A DNA stretch of 64,000 nucleotides from Acanthosepion esculentum (GCA_964036315.1 OZ038485.1:76855460-76919459), one strand, 5' to 3'; positions 49,158 through 61,345 are shown, numbered from the stretch's first letter. Numbers and translations are program-made. The notes: generated from the sequence alone by a model not told the origin.

Positions 49158-50240
49158 CCATTGCCTTGAAGATTGTAAGGAGGGAGTTAGCTGGTGAAAA
49201 TTTCAGTGATACAAAAGTTTCAAATATGAACTGCTATTCAAATGTATGAATGAAAAGCATATGAAAGATAGCACTGTATTGAAGTTCATGACATCAAGTC
49301 TGGGCAAACAAAATCAAAGTAAGAGAACTTATCTATTATTGTAAGGATAAATTATTTGAAGTTGATAGCAAATGACATTTAAAATGAACAGTCTCTCAAA
49401 TGGTACAATTGGCTTAATAAAATGTGGTACATGAGATTAATGAAACTGGTTTGGACACAGTATAAATAGGACAAGAGATCAAAATTCTTTACATCTTTGA
49501 GAATAGGATGTTCCTTATTCTAGCAAAGAGTGGCATTCACATAGTTAAATTGTACAGCTCTCTCTGTCCTCTATGCACTATCATATCAGAACCAAGAACA
49601 GAACAGCATGTCCAAGTCAAAATACCTGCAGTATTCTTATCCCATCCAAGGTAGTATTTTATATCAAAACTGTAACCAGCAAACTCAATCTATGATTTGA
49701 ATTCTACTAATTTCTGACTGATAAGAAGAATAAAGTGGCATCCAGTTAAATGTCTTCACTTGCCCAACCTTCACTATAGCAAATGCATTATTTTCTATTT
49801 ACAAGTATTTTTAGTCACTAGCATCTAACATACTTGAAAAGAAAGATGCTACCAATTTGATTTAAGGTGGTGCTAATAGTGAAATCAGATGCATCTGTCT
49901 CGACAAGAAATAGAATTGTTTCTTCAATAGAATGCATCATAGTATTACTTGTCTCAGCAAGACATCAGTCACCTCGAATAGTGGTAATGTTCCTCTCTTA
50001 CAAGTTATCTTCTCAAATTGGCAATCAAATGAGAATAGTCTGAGAACATAGTATTACATAATAAATTCATACCCTGAAGAGGAGGAAATTCTTCTGATAG
50101 CTGAAGTCTTTCTAGATCAGGTTTATTTTTCCTTCAGAAATAGTATAACCAAGGAAGTCCATAGAAATCACAGAGAATGTGAAATCATGAGTGCAGATCA
50201 AATAAAACCTCTCAGTATTTTCAGTACATCTGATGTTAAT
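48870..50240 (-). mobile_element. Ty3/gypsy pol fragment, third copy, heavily decayed
   Basis: Minus-strand frames give the RT end KINPDLERLQLSEEFPPLQG (50.08-50.15 kb), YSHLIANL, a DASDFTIST-like RNase H start (about 49870-49890), AFAIVKVGQVKTFNW (about 49755-49795) and an integrase-like start with LYNLTM...FARIRNILFS (49.49-49.57 kb). Further 3' sequence decays into unreadable pieces. A (CA)n run interrupts the integrase region. It is related to but distinct from lineages A and B. Confidence 0.65.
49126..49154. repeat. (CA)n microsatellite
   Basis: 14 CA units inside the decayed gypsy fragment. Confidence 0.93.
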
Positions 50241-50339
50241 GTTATGTTTTTCTTTATTTTTTTTCACAGTTATGTTATCCTACTCAGAAAAATGTATCAG
50301 AAAGATGGTTATCAATGTTAAATTTGTCTATCTACAAGC

Positions 50340-50435
50340 ATTATTATGTTATCACAAAGTTTTAGTGAAAACATTGTGATAACAACAACAAAGATGAGGA
50401 CAATAGTCTGAATATAAATAGTGTAAATAACTACA
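50340..50435 (+). repeat. Copy of the 10-kb element terminus
   Basis: GATGAGGACAATAGTC followed by ATAAATAGTGTAAATAA corresponds to the inverse of 10013-10050. Only the end is present. Confidence 0.5.
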
Positions 50436-50464
50436 ATACATCATTAGCTATTTCTTTTTTTGCT

Positions 50465-51475
50465 TATCATTTCACCCCAAGCAAGGCATTAATGCCACTA
50501 AGATGCAAGGGGTTACTGGGAGAGGAAGAGAATGAAAAAACTTTAGTGAAGAAGGACAATAAAAGAATAGGAATCAGGATGAGAGAAGGTGGTGATTGAC
50601 TTTGCATTTAATTTTTTTGAAGATTGTAGGTAACAGGGAAGCAAGAAACTGGAAGAGATTTCCAGGTGAGAAGTATGAGCAAAGAAACCATTAGAATAGA
50701 ATTTATGGTTACATCTAGCTATTTCAACAGTAAAACTATGAGACCTAGTAGTACGTTTAAATACATGTAGTCAAGTTACCAAGGAGGGGAGCTCATTAGA
50801 ATAACTTCCATGAAAATATAGAAAATACACAGAGAAGCCACACCACAGTGGTGGGAAAGTGACTGAAGTCAGGATCAATAACATTACAGATTAGTCTCTG
50901 GATTTTGTTGAAAATCTCAAGATATATAACAGGAGCACCAAACCAGATATGGCAACAATATTCAATGCATGGATGTATGGTAAATTTATAAATGTGCAAA
51001 ATGGATTCTCATGGAAAAGAATTGTCTGGCAGGACACAGAGAGCAATACTTCTTAATGGCAGACCTAGCAATTGATTCAATATTACTGCTCCAATTCATG
51101 TCGGTAGAAAACATGAGAAAACTAGAGATTAGCATCAGTCTTGCTGATGGAAGGTAAAATGGTTTTCTATGATGATTAAGGGATAGCAGTTTCTTTTTGG
51201 AGGCGTTAAAATTTACAAGCCATTTCTTGTCACAGTTATCCATTGATTGGAGATTGTTTTCAAGTGTAACTGCCAATTTTACTTGTCAAACCTATCAGAC
51301 TTACTTCTAAGACAGCAGTAAATAGTTGTGTCATCAGCATATTTATCAAGTTGGGAACTGATGACATCGGAAAGGTCCTTGAAGATAAAAATCAATGTAG
51401 GTCCAAGGATATGATCTAGAAGAATAGCTATTCAAAATTGTAGAAGGTTTTTTTACATCAGTTTTTGAGATCTTT
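50465..51475 (-). mobile_element. LINE 3' half (26-kb family), copy 6
   Basis: Minus-strand frames give the RT motif KYADDTTIY (51325-51350), WLVNFNASKKKLLSLNHHRK (51.18-51.23 kb), TIHPCIEYCCHIWFGAPVIY (50.92-50.98 kb) and the SFFPRTS-type C-terminal tail, ending with the shared TTGCTTGGGGTGAAATG terminus. The catalytic YADD is intact but surrounding stops make it a pseudogene. Confidence 0.82.
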
Positions 51476-51594
51476 GATAGGTTTTATAATTTCTAACATT
51501 CCATCCTTGCTGCTATGAATAAGAGTTTTCATATAAATTATATTAAATGTTGCAATTATTAAATGAACATGAAATTCATGGACTTTATAATAGT

Positions 51595-51734
51595 TTTAGT
51601 AATAAAAAAAAACTTATTATTTTGTCTTATGTAACTCTTCATAACTACATCTCAAAACATAAAGCCATATTTGTATGCTAATCAAGCTGAATAAAGCTTA
51701 ATTAGCAACACTTTCTTTGAGTTTATTCATTATA
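51595..51734 (+). repeat. 5' LTR, lineage B
   Basis: Contains TTATGTAACTCTTCATAACTA and ends ACACTTTCTTTGAGTTTATTC, then ATTATA. It is about 80% like 54014-54158 by eye. The start is inferred from the alignment with the 3' copy, whose start is fixed by the polypurine tract. Confidence 0.78.
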
Positions 51735-52639
51735 ATTTATTCAGCTTGATATCTTTGCAAACATGGAACATTTCTTCTGCCTGGAGAAACTGGACACAGA
51801 CACAAATTTACCAAATGCTTAAAAGGAGTACAATTAATGGTATAAAACATCTGATAATTTTATCAACAAATGCGGAGACAGAGCATCCAACAAATGCGGA
51901 GACGGAGCATCCAACAAATTGTGCTGTCTAACCAAGTATGTCTTGACCAATGACTACACATACTTCATAAATTAAGCAAGAACTGCATGTTCACAGCTGT
52001 CATAACCAACCAGTATTGCAAAGAGTTAGTGAAGGAGTGTCTTTTGGAAAATCTAAGTTTAACTCTTTCAAAATCATATGATCAAATCAGGGTCCTAAAC
52101 AATGTACAATGTAACTCAGAAGCTACTAGGTACTCTTGTAAACCACTACTGTAAACCTTATTTTTACTGAAAGTATTTAGATTAATTCCTCCCATTTTTA
52201 CCCAACTTCTGTTTCAAAATTTTTCTCCTCTTCATAATGTTCTACAAACCAATAACTTGAACCAGTAACTGTCACCTCCACAAGACATTTTTTTGGTCTC
52301 AAATTACACTCATTTGTTATGCTCAGCAAAAGGGAGTGATTACCCTTCATGTGGAAAGAAAGACTACTCGGCAAAGGTTTGTCAAACCAAGAAAAAGAGG
52401 AAAGTCACTGCTTTTCTTTTACTTTTTTGACTGCATCACTTGTCCTCTCAAAACAATTATAAAAATTAAGATCAGCAAAGTATAAATCAAAGAACTAAGT
52501 GAGTCCCCACTGAGGTCACAAGTCCTTGTAACTGTGCTCAAAAATCATAAGAGAAAAAAAAAAGTAATGGTCATTGATTATTCAGACTATTAATAAGTTC
52601 ACCCTGCTGCTGCATACTCATTGGCTTGCATTGACAAAA

Positions 52640-53130
52640 ATGATCATAGAAATTGCTAAATACCATGTTTTTAGCACATTGGACATTAGGAGTGCCTATC
52701 ATGAGGCTGCTATAAAAACTGGAGACAAAATTTATGACATTGTGGTTGCATGTACCAGTTTTGTAGAATTCATTTTTGGGTAACAAATGGTATAGTCAGA
52801 TTTCAGAGGATTATAGACAAAAATAATATCTGCAGAGAAACTAGAATTCACTAATGCCTATATTGACAAGGTAACAGAGTGCAGCCATGACCAGGCAAAC
52901 CATATATAGAAAGCTTAAATGGTTAATGGTTGCCGTTAGAAAGTACAGTCTGACTTTAAATAATGAAAAATGTGTTGTTTATCTAAATACTATCAGACTA
53001 TTTGTATACATAAGTAAAGGCACAATGAAACCAGACCCCAAACAACTGAAACACCTTAATTTATCAGTTCTTGATAAGATATATGGGCATGATCTCTCGC
53101 TACTCCCAATGGATACTTTCATTCTCTGAG
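52640..53130 (+). pseudogene. Reverse transcriptase fragment, lineage B
   Basis: IAKYHVFSTLDIRSAYHEA (about 52647-52705) carries the first catalytic Asp. FTNAYIDKVTECSHDQ (near 52848-52890) shows YIDD changed to YIDK, which removes a catalytic Asp. KYSLTLNNEKCV (52938-52975) and GTMKPDPKQL (53018-53048) follow. Stops separate the pieces. Confidence 0.8.
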
Positions 53131-53199
53131 AAAGAAGCCAGTATTAATGGGTGTAGTAACTTTCCTTTATCTCACATCCACCATTAAAAATTTTGAGGA

Positions 53200-53800
53200 C
53201 CTAAAGAAAGACATTGCCAACTTCACTATTGTAGCTGTGGACACTTCATAGCTGCCTTGTTAAACAATCTAGGAGCCCCTTAACATTTTATTCAAGAATG
53301 CACTCATGGAAAAGGAGGCATATGCTATAGTCGAGGTACAAAAAAATGACAACATTATCTTATTAGATGCTACTTTAGATGCATATTACTGACCAGAAGT
53401 TGTCTCATTTATGTTCAACCCAAAAACAATAACCAAAATAAAGAACAAAATAACATGGTGGAAAATGGAGCTTTCTTGTTTTTCATTCAATATTATCTAT
53501 TACTCCAAGGAAGAAATTGCAGTGATCAACGTGCTTTCAGCAGAGAAAAACCACCTTAATCTACACAAGGATCTGCGCCATGTGGGTATGACAGAAATAA
53601 TCCATACTGTCTAAATCAGAAACTTTTATTTCCCTCATCAGAACTTGGCAGGTAAATTACTCCCTTCATGGCTCTTTCAACCTGAAACTGTAATACTAAA
53701 ATGTTATATCAGCCAGAGCAAGCATGACCCTTTAGTGGATGAGGTAGAACTAATAAAGGAACCCCCACCACCACCACCACCAATACATGACACTAGTCCA
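53200..53800 (+). pseudogene. RNase H and C-terminal pol remnants, lineage B
   Basis: EKEAYAIVEVQKN (about 53305-53345), VVSFMFNPKTITKIKNKITW (53403-53460) and FNIIYYSKEEIAVINVLSA (53488-53545) match the end of gypsy RNase H. Then DLRHVGMTEIIH, the integrase start, and a jump to a C-terminal EPPPPPPPIHDTSP segment (53757-53800). The gap implies a large integrase deletion near 53600-53640. Confidence 0.75.
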
Positions 53801-54013
53801 GATGGTACCTGATATCTCTTCAGAAGACAAACAGCCCAAGAATGGTGCCCCTAATTTCAAAACAAAACAGGCTGGACAATTCTGAAAGAAGCTTCAGAAT
53901 TTGGAGAAAATTTATCAGAAAAATCTGCTGACCCCATTGATACCAAAGGGCCTGCAAGATGCTTGCTTGTTGGCATGGATTTATAACCTATGAATAACAG
54001 TGGGGGGGAAGAA

Positions 54014-54158
54014 TGTGGTAATAAAAGATCATTCTATCTTGTTTTATGTAACACTTCATAAGTACATCTCAAAACATAAGCCTAGTGCCATAATTGTATT
54101 ACTAATCAAGCTAAACAAAGCTTCCTAAACAACACTTTCTTTGACTTTATTCATTACA
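54014..54158 (+). repeat. 3' LTR, lineage B
   Basis: Begins TGTGGTAATAAAAGATC just after the polypurine tract and ends CATTACA. TG...CA ends are preserved here, unlike the 5' copy (CATTATA). Confidence 0.82.
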
Positions 54159-54940
54159 ATATTTAAAATAACAATCCTTGAACAAAAGCTATTAATCAGA
54201 AGAAATTAATTATCAATTTCAATTTTCATAAAAGGAAAAAATTATTAAAAATTCACTATTTAGCCTGATCACACAACAATCTAGTTTATTAATTTATCCA
54301 ATAGTAAATTCATTGTAAACAATGACTTATGATATCGCTATGAAAATAATTTAAAGGAGGATAAGTTTGATTCACAGACTTATCTAAAAGAGGAAAAAGG
54401 AAGGTGGTTGTCATAGCTACATAAATTTATAGTCCTTGAATTCCATCCCCTTTAATGATTAATATGGTTAAAAGAATTCATCCTACAACACTAATGAAAA
54501 AAAATGGATGACCTATTTTCTCACATGCAAATTTTGTTATTTGTAAATTGAAGCTGATGGAAATGAATTTAGAATTAATTAAAACCCAATATGAGTTCTG
54601 GGTGGATGCATGGCAGCATGTATTATGTATATAATTTGAATATTCTGTCCACAAAAGTACAATTCAAGGGATTTTGCATAAGCATTCCACCTAATAACTT
54701 CTATATGCATATAAAGAAAAGATCTGCAAGAAATAGCTAAAATATGTATAGATAAGTAAATAAAGAAAAATGTTTTAATATATAGCAATTTTAATCATAT
54801 GCTTGAAAAATTATCAATTTTCTTCGACATTTCTTACTGAATGTCTTATATATTCATAGATTTTATATACTGGTACCATATTATTATGACTTGGAAAAAA
54901 GATTTAAAAATTGAGAGAAATCTGTATATGTGAGTGTATA
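54159..54940. other. Unassigned AT-rich DNA
   Basis: No feature recognised apart from the flanking TA of the mariner-like element at its right edge. Confidence 0.45.
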
Positions 54941-55517
54941 CAGGGTGTTTCCCAATTTTTGAAACAAAATGATCAGGCACAAATCAAGGACAACAAATGA
55001 TAGAGTAATGGAAATTACATTTATTGAAATGTAAAAGAATAACATTTTAAGATCTGCAACCATTTCGTCTTAAACATGAACCAAAAATGTCAAGAGGAGC
55101 CCCAGAGTACATGTTCCAGATGTCTGAAGGCACTGTTGAATGCAAAGTTGGTGATAACATGTGCACATTTCTCCTGGGTAATTGCTTGAATCTTTCTCAG
55201 TGATGGCTGCCTTCAATGCAGCAATGGTGTGAGGATTGCCTTGACAGATGTTGTCCTTGAGGAACTCCCAGAGGAAGAAATCTGGGGTGGGGGTGTTTAG
55301 GTCAGGTGAATGAGATGCCCATTCCACTTCAACTTTGCAACAGATGAGATGCTCCCAAAACATGGAGAGCATGTACATGCCATGATAACATTAGCAGTGT
55401 GAGGAGGAGCCTCATTCTGATGGAAGCACTGTTCCTCCTCATCAATGTCCTCATGCTCCTCAAGCTCTCCTCATCTGAGAGGCTGCTACTTTGTTTCAAC
55501 AATTGTGAAACACACTG
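54941..55517 (-). mobile_element. Mariner/Tc1-type element, internally deleted
   Basis: Ends CAGGGTGTTTCCCAATTTTT and (inverse) CAGTGTGTTTCACAATTGTT are inverted repeats of about 29 bp, both flanked by TA (54939-54940 and 55518-55519). The minus strand keeps the transposase C-terminus: FHQNEAPPHTANVIM (55379-55424, D-to-E change at the second catalytic Asp), SPDLNTPTPDFFLWEFLKD (55264-55320) and NPHTIAALKAAITEK. The first half of the gene is gone, so it is non-autonomous. Confidence 0.83.
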
Positions 55518-55949
55518 TATGAGTTAAAACAAAAGTTGTCAATTGAAAAGAAATAAAAAGGACTTCATAACATAATCCAGAATTCTTTTGTAGAAATAGT
55601 ATAAATATTTGCTTCATAATATTTGTTAGAAAATGGGTTTCAAATTTTCTAGTAAACTACATGGTTTGCTGGGATCTGTTAGTATTTTGAATGTTAGCAT
55701 TGGATAATATTCCTTGACTACACAAACTGAACAACAAACATTTTCCAGTATCGATCTCTGGTGAAAATACAAGTGTAGGCTAGATGAAAGAAGTAGTCTT
55801 TCACTTGCTGAGAAAGCAAAAGATTTTCTCCTGCTTAAGAAAGAAATACTTTTCACATTTCATTGAAAATTGTAAAGCTTCACAATATTCAATGTCAGTG
55901 AGGTGCCCTGCAAAAAATCTTTAGGTCTGACAATATTTTTAAAGAAATC

Positions 55950-55953
<4 letters not shown>

Positions 55954-55981
<28 letters not shown>
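55954..55981. repeat. Poly-A run
   Basis: 28 consecutive A residues; it explains the Lys repeat in the overlapping short ORF. Confidence 0.9.
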
Positions 55982-55983
<2 letters not shown>

Positions 55984-56270
55984 AAACAAAATTTAAACAA
56001 GCAATATACATTTCAATGCTTGAAACAGAACATCATTGTACCCAAGTGGTCATATAGGTTACACAAACATTTGATTTACAAATTATTAAATGACAATAAG
56101 TGTAAAAGAAAAAGAAAATCACTAATTAGAAATAGCAAAAGAGTGTATAAAGAAAATGTATGCCAATTTGGTAAATTTTAGTGAATAATTTGTTCACTTG
56201 TCTTTCAGATATATTGAAGAAAAAGAAAGACTTAAATCACCATTAAAAAATACATTTGTTTCTATATTTT

Positions 56271-56600
56271 CTTTTAATCATTTCATGCCAAGCAAGCTAA
56301 TAAGGCCACTAGGATGCAAGAGATTATGGAGTGTTAGAGAATATGAGAAAAACTATTATTAAGGAGAGAGGATTATTAAAAGAACAGTTAAATCGGAAGA
56401 TAATGATTGACATTGCATTTAAATTTTTGAAGATCAAAAGTTGACTAAGAAGCCAGAAGAGAGTTCCACAAATGAGAGATGTTATAAAAAAAACTGTTAG
56501 CATAAGAACTTATGGTTACATCAAACCATTTCAAATGTAAAATGATTAGTCCTTGCTGCCAATCTAGTACTGTGCTTAAATTCATAAAGTTTAAATTAAG
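56271..56600 (-). mobile_element. LINE 3' end (26-kb family), copy 7
   Basis: Matches the 3' end of the family (inverse of TTGCTTGGCATGAAATG), then a decayed C-terminal coding tail (HLWNSLLAS). 5'-truncated. Confidence 0.72.
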
Positions 56601-58572
56601 TTTAATTAAGGAATTAAATTCTATAATCATTATGTAAAATATTTAATACAGTTTAATAAGTTTGGTTACTTCCGCAAAAGGAAATTTTGCACTTTAAATT
56701 TCTTTGAACTAAAATATGTAACAGGTAGGTGTTTTGGGTTGGTGTAGTAGTAACCCTGACTTGATATTATTTGAGTGTTGTTAAAATGATTACCCTATTG
56801 TTATATGTATTTGTAGTGTAGGAGGAATCCTTTTCTCTTTTTTTATGTTGAAAATCAAATGAATTAAAATGTACAACTATAATATAAACAATAAAAAAAT
56901 TAGATATGTATTGACATAAATAACAAGAATTTGTATTTTCTTTTTGTGATGTGAATTACAGAATATTGGCATGTTGTGTGTAAAAATGTTGTCAGTGTCT
57001 TTTGTTTAAAAGTCAGTGCTTACTTGGTTTGGTTCCAAGAATTTCATTTGTGAGTATGCGCTTGAAATCATCTGTTTTCGGTCTTCCAGAGTTAAGGACG
57101 ATGTCTGATATGGTTTGGTTCTGAGAATTTTGTTTGTGTGGATGGCATTTGACATTTGTTTTTGCTCTTCCTTGAATGTTGGTCAACGTAGTTTCTACTG
57201 ACTACTTGTCTATTACTATGGGTACACTAGTCTACACTAATCTACTCTACTGACTCTCTTGCAGTGGAAGGTTCATTTTTTATAATGATGTGGGTTAGAA
57301 TGGTGAAATATCCTTTTTTCTATCATCACTGATGACAAGGTTATTTTTAGAATGATGAACTATCATCATTCTAAATCATAACAAATACAAGTATTGCTAA
57401 AAACAAGCAACTCCTGAAAAAGGTTGTATAAAAATGCCGATATTTTTTTTTCAAGTTTAAGCTATATAAAAGAGGCTGCTGTAAAGTTTTTTTGTGCTAA
57501 CAAAGAATAATGACGTACAGTAATGAAACATACAATATATTCAACTGAGAATTGAATGCTCTTCACACTGTTTCTCATATCTTTAACACTTGGAGTAGCA
57601 GAAAGAAATGACTTTTGGTCATTGAAATACTGATTTAGGGAAGTAGGTTGAGCCAAAAACATTTTAATACCATTTTATATAAGAAATCTATGAAGCAAAA
57701 TTAAATGTAGTTCAGAAGAAGCAATTTTAACACAAAAATATTTTATGCATGAATGATTTTCATAGTCTACCAAATGTGAAAATTAAAAACATTAAAAAAA
57801 TAGCTGATCAAGCCATAATTCAATATCATTCAACTGAAAAATAAGGAATTGATTAATTGAAGAATCATAATTAGAGAAGTGAAAATACTGAAAAATATGA
57901 TCATGCCTATATTGCATTCTTTGAATCTAAGCTAAGAAATAAACATTATAGATAGCTTTAACAGATAAAGAAAAGTCACTTTTATATTTCTTTATTACAT
58001 GTGTTTGTTTTTTTCCATTTCTGTTATTTTAAAAGTGAACCCAAAAGGATTAGCCAGCAAAATTAAAGAGGATTTTCAAAAGTAAATCAATTTAACTTAA
58101 ATTGTGGATTACATAATTAATGAGAGAAAAATAAAAAAATGTTGATGTTTATAACTAACAATGCAGAAATCCATTCATATTGGTTAGATTTCTGAAGTTA
58201 AAAAAAACATTTTTTTTTTAATTTAAATACACACAAGTGTTGTGCATATCCTTACACATCACAAATATTGAAAATATATTTATAAAAAATTTGAATGTTT
58301 TGCCTGAAGTTTAAATATTTGTTCATAGGCTGCATGTAAACAAATTACATTTATATCAATATAATTTTAGGGATAAAAAGGGCAATTATTTCTCTTTGGG
58401 AAAGATGAATTCATGAGGATCACTTGACAGCCAGTGAGTGACAAATGCCAGTTATTTTTTAGCATATATAGAAGCATGACTTCTTTACCCATATCAGTTG
58501 CTATGTAAACCACAGAGAAAACAAATGTCACAAGCCCAAAGCAGAATGTTATAATGAGCATTTGGTTGCAAA
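56601..58572. other. Unassigned AT-rich DNA with a diverged duplication
   Basis: A roughly 80-base direct duplication with core TGGTTTGGTTC and AGAATTT...TTTGTG is visible at 57029-57105 and 57110-57190. No gene is supported; ORFs here have no known motif. Confidence 0.45.
57346..57375. repeat. Perfect 13-bp palindrome
   Basis: TTTAGAATGATGA, loop ACTA, then TCATCATTCTAAA. Confidence 0.9.
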
Positions 58573-58990
58573 GGAAAGGAACAAACAAAAATTAAATTTT
58601 CAACAGCATGTATTCATCAAAATTTGGAATATATCCATAGTTGTTTGAAATTTGTTAAAAATTGTTCATGTATAGTTCTTCAGTTGTTCTTGGTCTGGAA
58701 GTTGACAGATTTCTTGAGTTGTTGGCTGTGGTCAGAGGATAGGTCTGGAGCAGATTAGCTGTTGGCAAAGTTTGACATATGCCATTTTTCATGGTTGAAA
58801 TTGACATCTGAGGTGTTTGATAGGCTGGTGGTTGTGTGATGCTAAGATGTTGAAGCCAGACTTGCTTGGTAAGTTGGGTTGATAGATCAAGGTTATGGTG
58901 GTGGGTTGATTCATGGTAAGGGATGTTGGTTGCCGAGTTTACAGTGGTGGCAGTGAGGGATTAGGTTTAGGTAGTGAATGTTGAGTTGTT
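58573..58990 (-). repeat. Repeat X, copy 2
   Basis: Matches 62890-63200 in the same orientation: CAGCAGCATGTATTSATCAA-like start, then TTGACAGATTT, then a GT-rich block with GGTGGTGGGTTGAT. No protein motif. Confidence 0.6.
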
Positions 58991-59020
58991 TATACATATG
59001 TTATAATTTCTCTGTATGGG

Positions 59021-59023
<3 letters not shown>

Positions 59024-59064
<41 letters not shown>
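59024..59064. repeat. (TA)n microsatellite
   Basis: About 20 TA units directly after repeat X copy 2. Confidence 0.95.
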
Positions 59065-59066
<2 letters not shown>

Positions 59067-60717
59067 CTCTTTGAGAACAATGTATGTTTGTCATTCCTTT
59101 CTTTCAGCTATTCTGTTCCATCCATGTATTAAGGTGTTACTATATCATGGATATAATAATGCCTATAGTGGGGAAATGAAAATAGGAGTATTCTTTCTTG
59201 CTTATCACTCCCATAATGATAAATTAATAAACTATGCTGTTTGAAAACTAAAAGTTAGCCATAATTCCTCAGTAACTGCTACCCTTGGTTATATTGGGTA
59301 ATATTTCCCAGTTTCTACAAACTAGTCTATTTCAAAATGTTATTCATATCATGTTTGAATATGTATAATGGAAAAATGCCAGATATTCAAACTGTTAAAG
59401 TTGAAAACTAAGAATGTTTTGTTAGTAAGTGGTATTGAATACTCATTTCAAGTTGTCACTTCCTGCCAATTCACCCAAATTCTTTTACTTGGTAATTTGA
59501 ATAGATTTTGGGAAGTAGATTAAGCAACAAACTTTTCAGGAACTATTTGTATGTCTTGTTATTACTTAAAAAATACATGAATTAGAATCAACTTTGAAAA
59601 TGCAATACAAAAATCTTTAAATGATTGTATTGATTTTCACAAACAAAAGCTATTATTTATAGGAAGAATAGACATTTTATTTTTTTAAAAAAATGCAAAA
59701 TTCTTCCAAGAAACAAAATTTTATTTTCTCACAGACATAGATTAGCTTCTGATAAAATGTTTAACATATTGTATAGTAATCAGTAGTTTTCTACATTACA
59801 AGTGTATTTCCATATATTAATATAAAATAAAAAATCTTGACTATGTGAAACAATAGCTATTTATCATCTTTGTATATAATTACAGTATTCAGTAAATCAC
59901 CCAATGAAGTGGCTTTTGTGAATTTCTTAAATTCTTCCTTCATAAACTTAGAGATGTATAAAAAAAAATCCTTTTCAATGCTTTCTCTTCTACTAGTGTT
60001 TGTGATACATAATTCATATTAAATACACATTTCATTCTCTTTTGTTTCAGTCCAAAGTCAATTAAAGAAGACATACTCCACATTATTTGCATAATAATAA
60101 TATCTGTATAAAATCAGGGTTTGCAATTTATTAAACAGTTTATCAACCCATAGTAGAATAGAATGAATCCACAAGGTTGAAAGTTTAGAGGAATGTTTTC
60201 AAGATTAAAACAAAAAATATACAATGAAGAATTTAAATAAAGAAGGACAAAAAGTAAAATGAAATTTTAAAAATATGTACATTAAAAAAAATAGAAATGT
60301 TAGTAAAATTTATTTTATTTTTGTCTATTCAACAGAGGCCAAAACTGTTTTCTCAGAAATATTTAGTCAATTATAGTATGTTATTAATGCAAAATAATCC
60401 CTTCTAAAAAACACAATATGATAAGCGATCTTCCTCCCTTTCTTCTGATATTTGCAAATTGTCAACACAACTGATACCATCACAAGATCATAAAGCTATC
60501 TATTGTAATTTATATTCATTTAAAATAAGACACCATAATTACTCAATAGTTTATGGAATGTTATTCAGGAATTACTTGAACAAAGTAAATGCTGAGCAAC
60601 AAAATGTTTGATAATTTACAAGTGCAAATGCAATTGAAAAATTATGGTTGTTATTTTTTGACAGTAAGAGTAAACTATTTATTTACCATGGTATTTATAT
60701 ATGGATAAATCTTTTAT
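59065..60717. other. Unassigned AT-rich DNA
   Basis: No gene. 59450-59545 resembles the 41.0-kb MITE-like sequence. Confidence 0.45.
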
Positions 60718-60957
60718 ACACACACACACACACATCAATGGTTTGGGCCACCCTCCGGATTTCGATGAATCATCTAAAATTGAAGGTTGCATGCCTTTTT
60801 CACAACTAAACAACATACATTAATTGCTTAAATATGTTCAGCATCCTAGCTTAGGAGTTAATTAAACCAAAGAAGGTATGAAACCTAATTATTAAAGCCA
60901 GAGGGTAGCCCAGACATTTGGCCTATAATGTACATATGTGTGTGTGTGTGTGTGTGT
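60718..60957. mobile_element. Inverted-repeat element with microsatellite ends
   Basis: The left arm GGTTTGGGCCACCCTCCGGA (60740-60759) is the diverged inverse of CCAGAGGGTAGCCCAGACA (60898-60916). A (CA)n run lies outside the left arm and a (TG)n run outside the right arm, so the inverted symmetry includes the microsatellites. No coding content. Confidence 0.65.
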
Positions 60958-61239
60958 TTATTGGATTTTTATGTCTGTGTAACACTTCACCAAGTACAAA
61001 AATGCTACATTGAACCTCAACTTGAGTGAGACTAATTCAAAATAGAGGATACAAATATTCCAATTCTAGGTGGAAGTACCAATACATATTTAAATAATCC
61101 CATCTCTTAATGGACGCTATTCTAGCATTACATTAAAAAACAAAAGCATTGTTTTTATATACTAGAATATATAGAATTTATGGTTTCATGATTTATAAAT
61201 TTACAATATTTACATATTTTTTTATCAGTGAAGTTATTT

Positions 61240-61345
61240 TTTAAGACGAATTAATGACAAAATTGAAAAAGTTCTTCTGTGGCATGTTTCGTCCTTTAGG
61301 ACTTCATCAGATTAGATCAAAAGAAGTATTTTTGCTGATGTAATT
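61240..61345 (-). ncRNA. Hammerhead-ribozyme-like core in a repeat
   Basis: On the minus strand, 61310-61286 reads CTGATGA, one extra A, GTCC-TAAA-GGAC, then GAAAC. These are the two conserved boxes of a hammerhead ribozyme joined by a perfect 4-bp stem II with a 4-nt loop. Stems I and III cannot be assigned convincingly, so catalytic activity is not shown. Penelope-like elements and retrozymes are known carriers of such motifs. Confidence 0.5.

Larger units (their letters stand above)
51595..54158 (+). mobile_element. Ty3/gypsy element, lineage B, with short LTRs
   Basis: Two similar 140-145-bp sequences bracket the region, and a polypurine tract (GTGGGGGGGAAGAA, 54000-54013) lies directly before the right one. 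Internal plus-strand frames give RT, RNase H and a proline-rich C-terminus. Most of gag, protease and nearly all of integrase are missing. The total of 2.56 kb is about half of a normal element, so it is a deleted non-autonomous copy. Confidence 0.83.
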
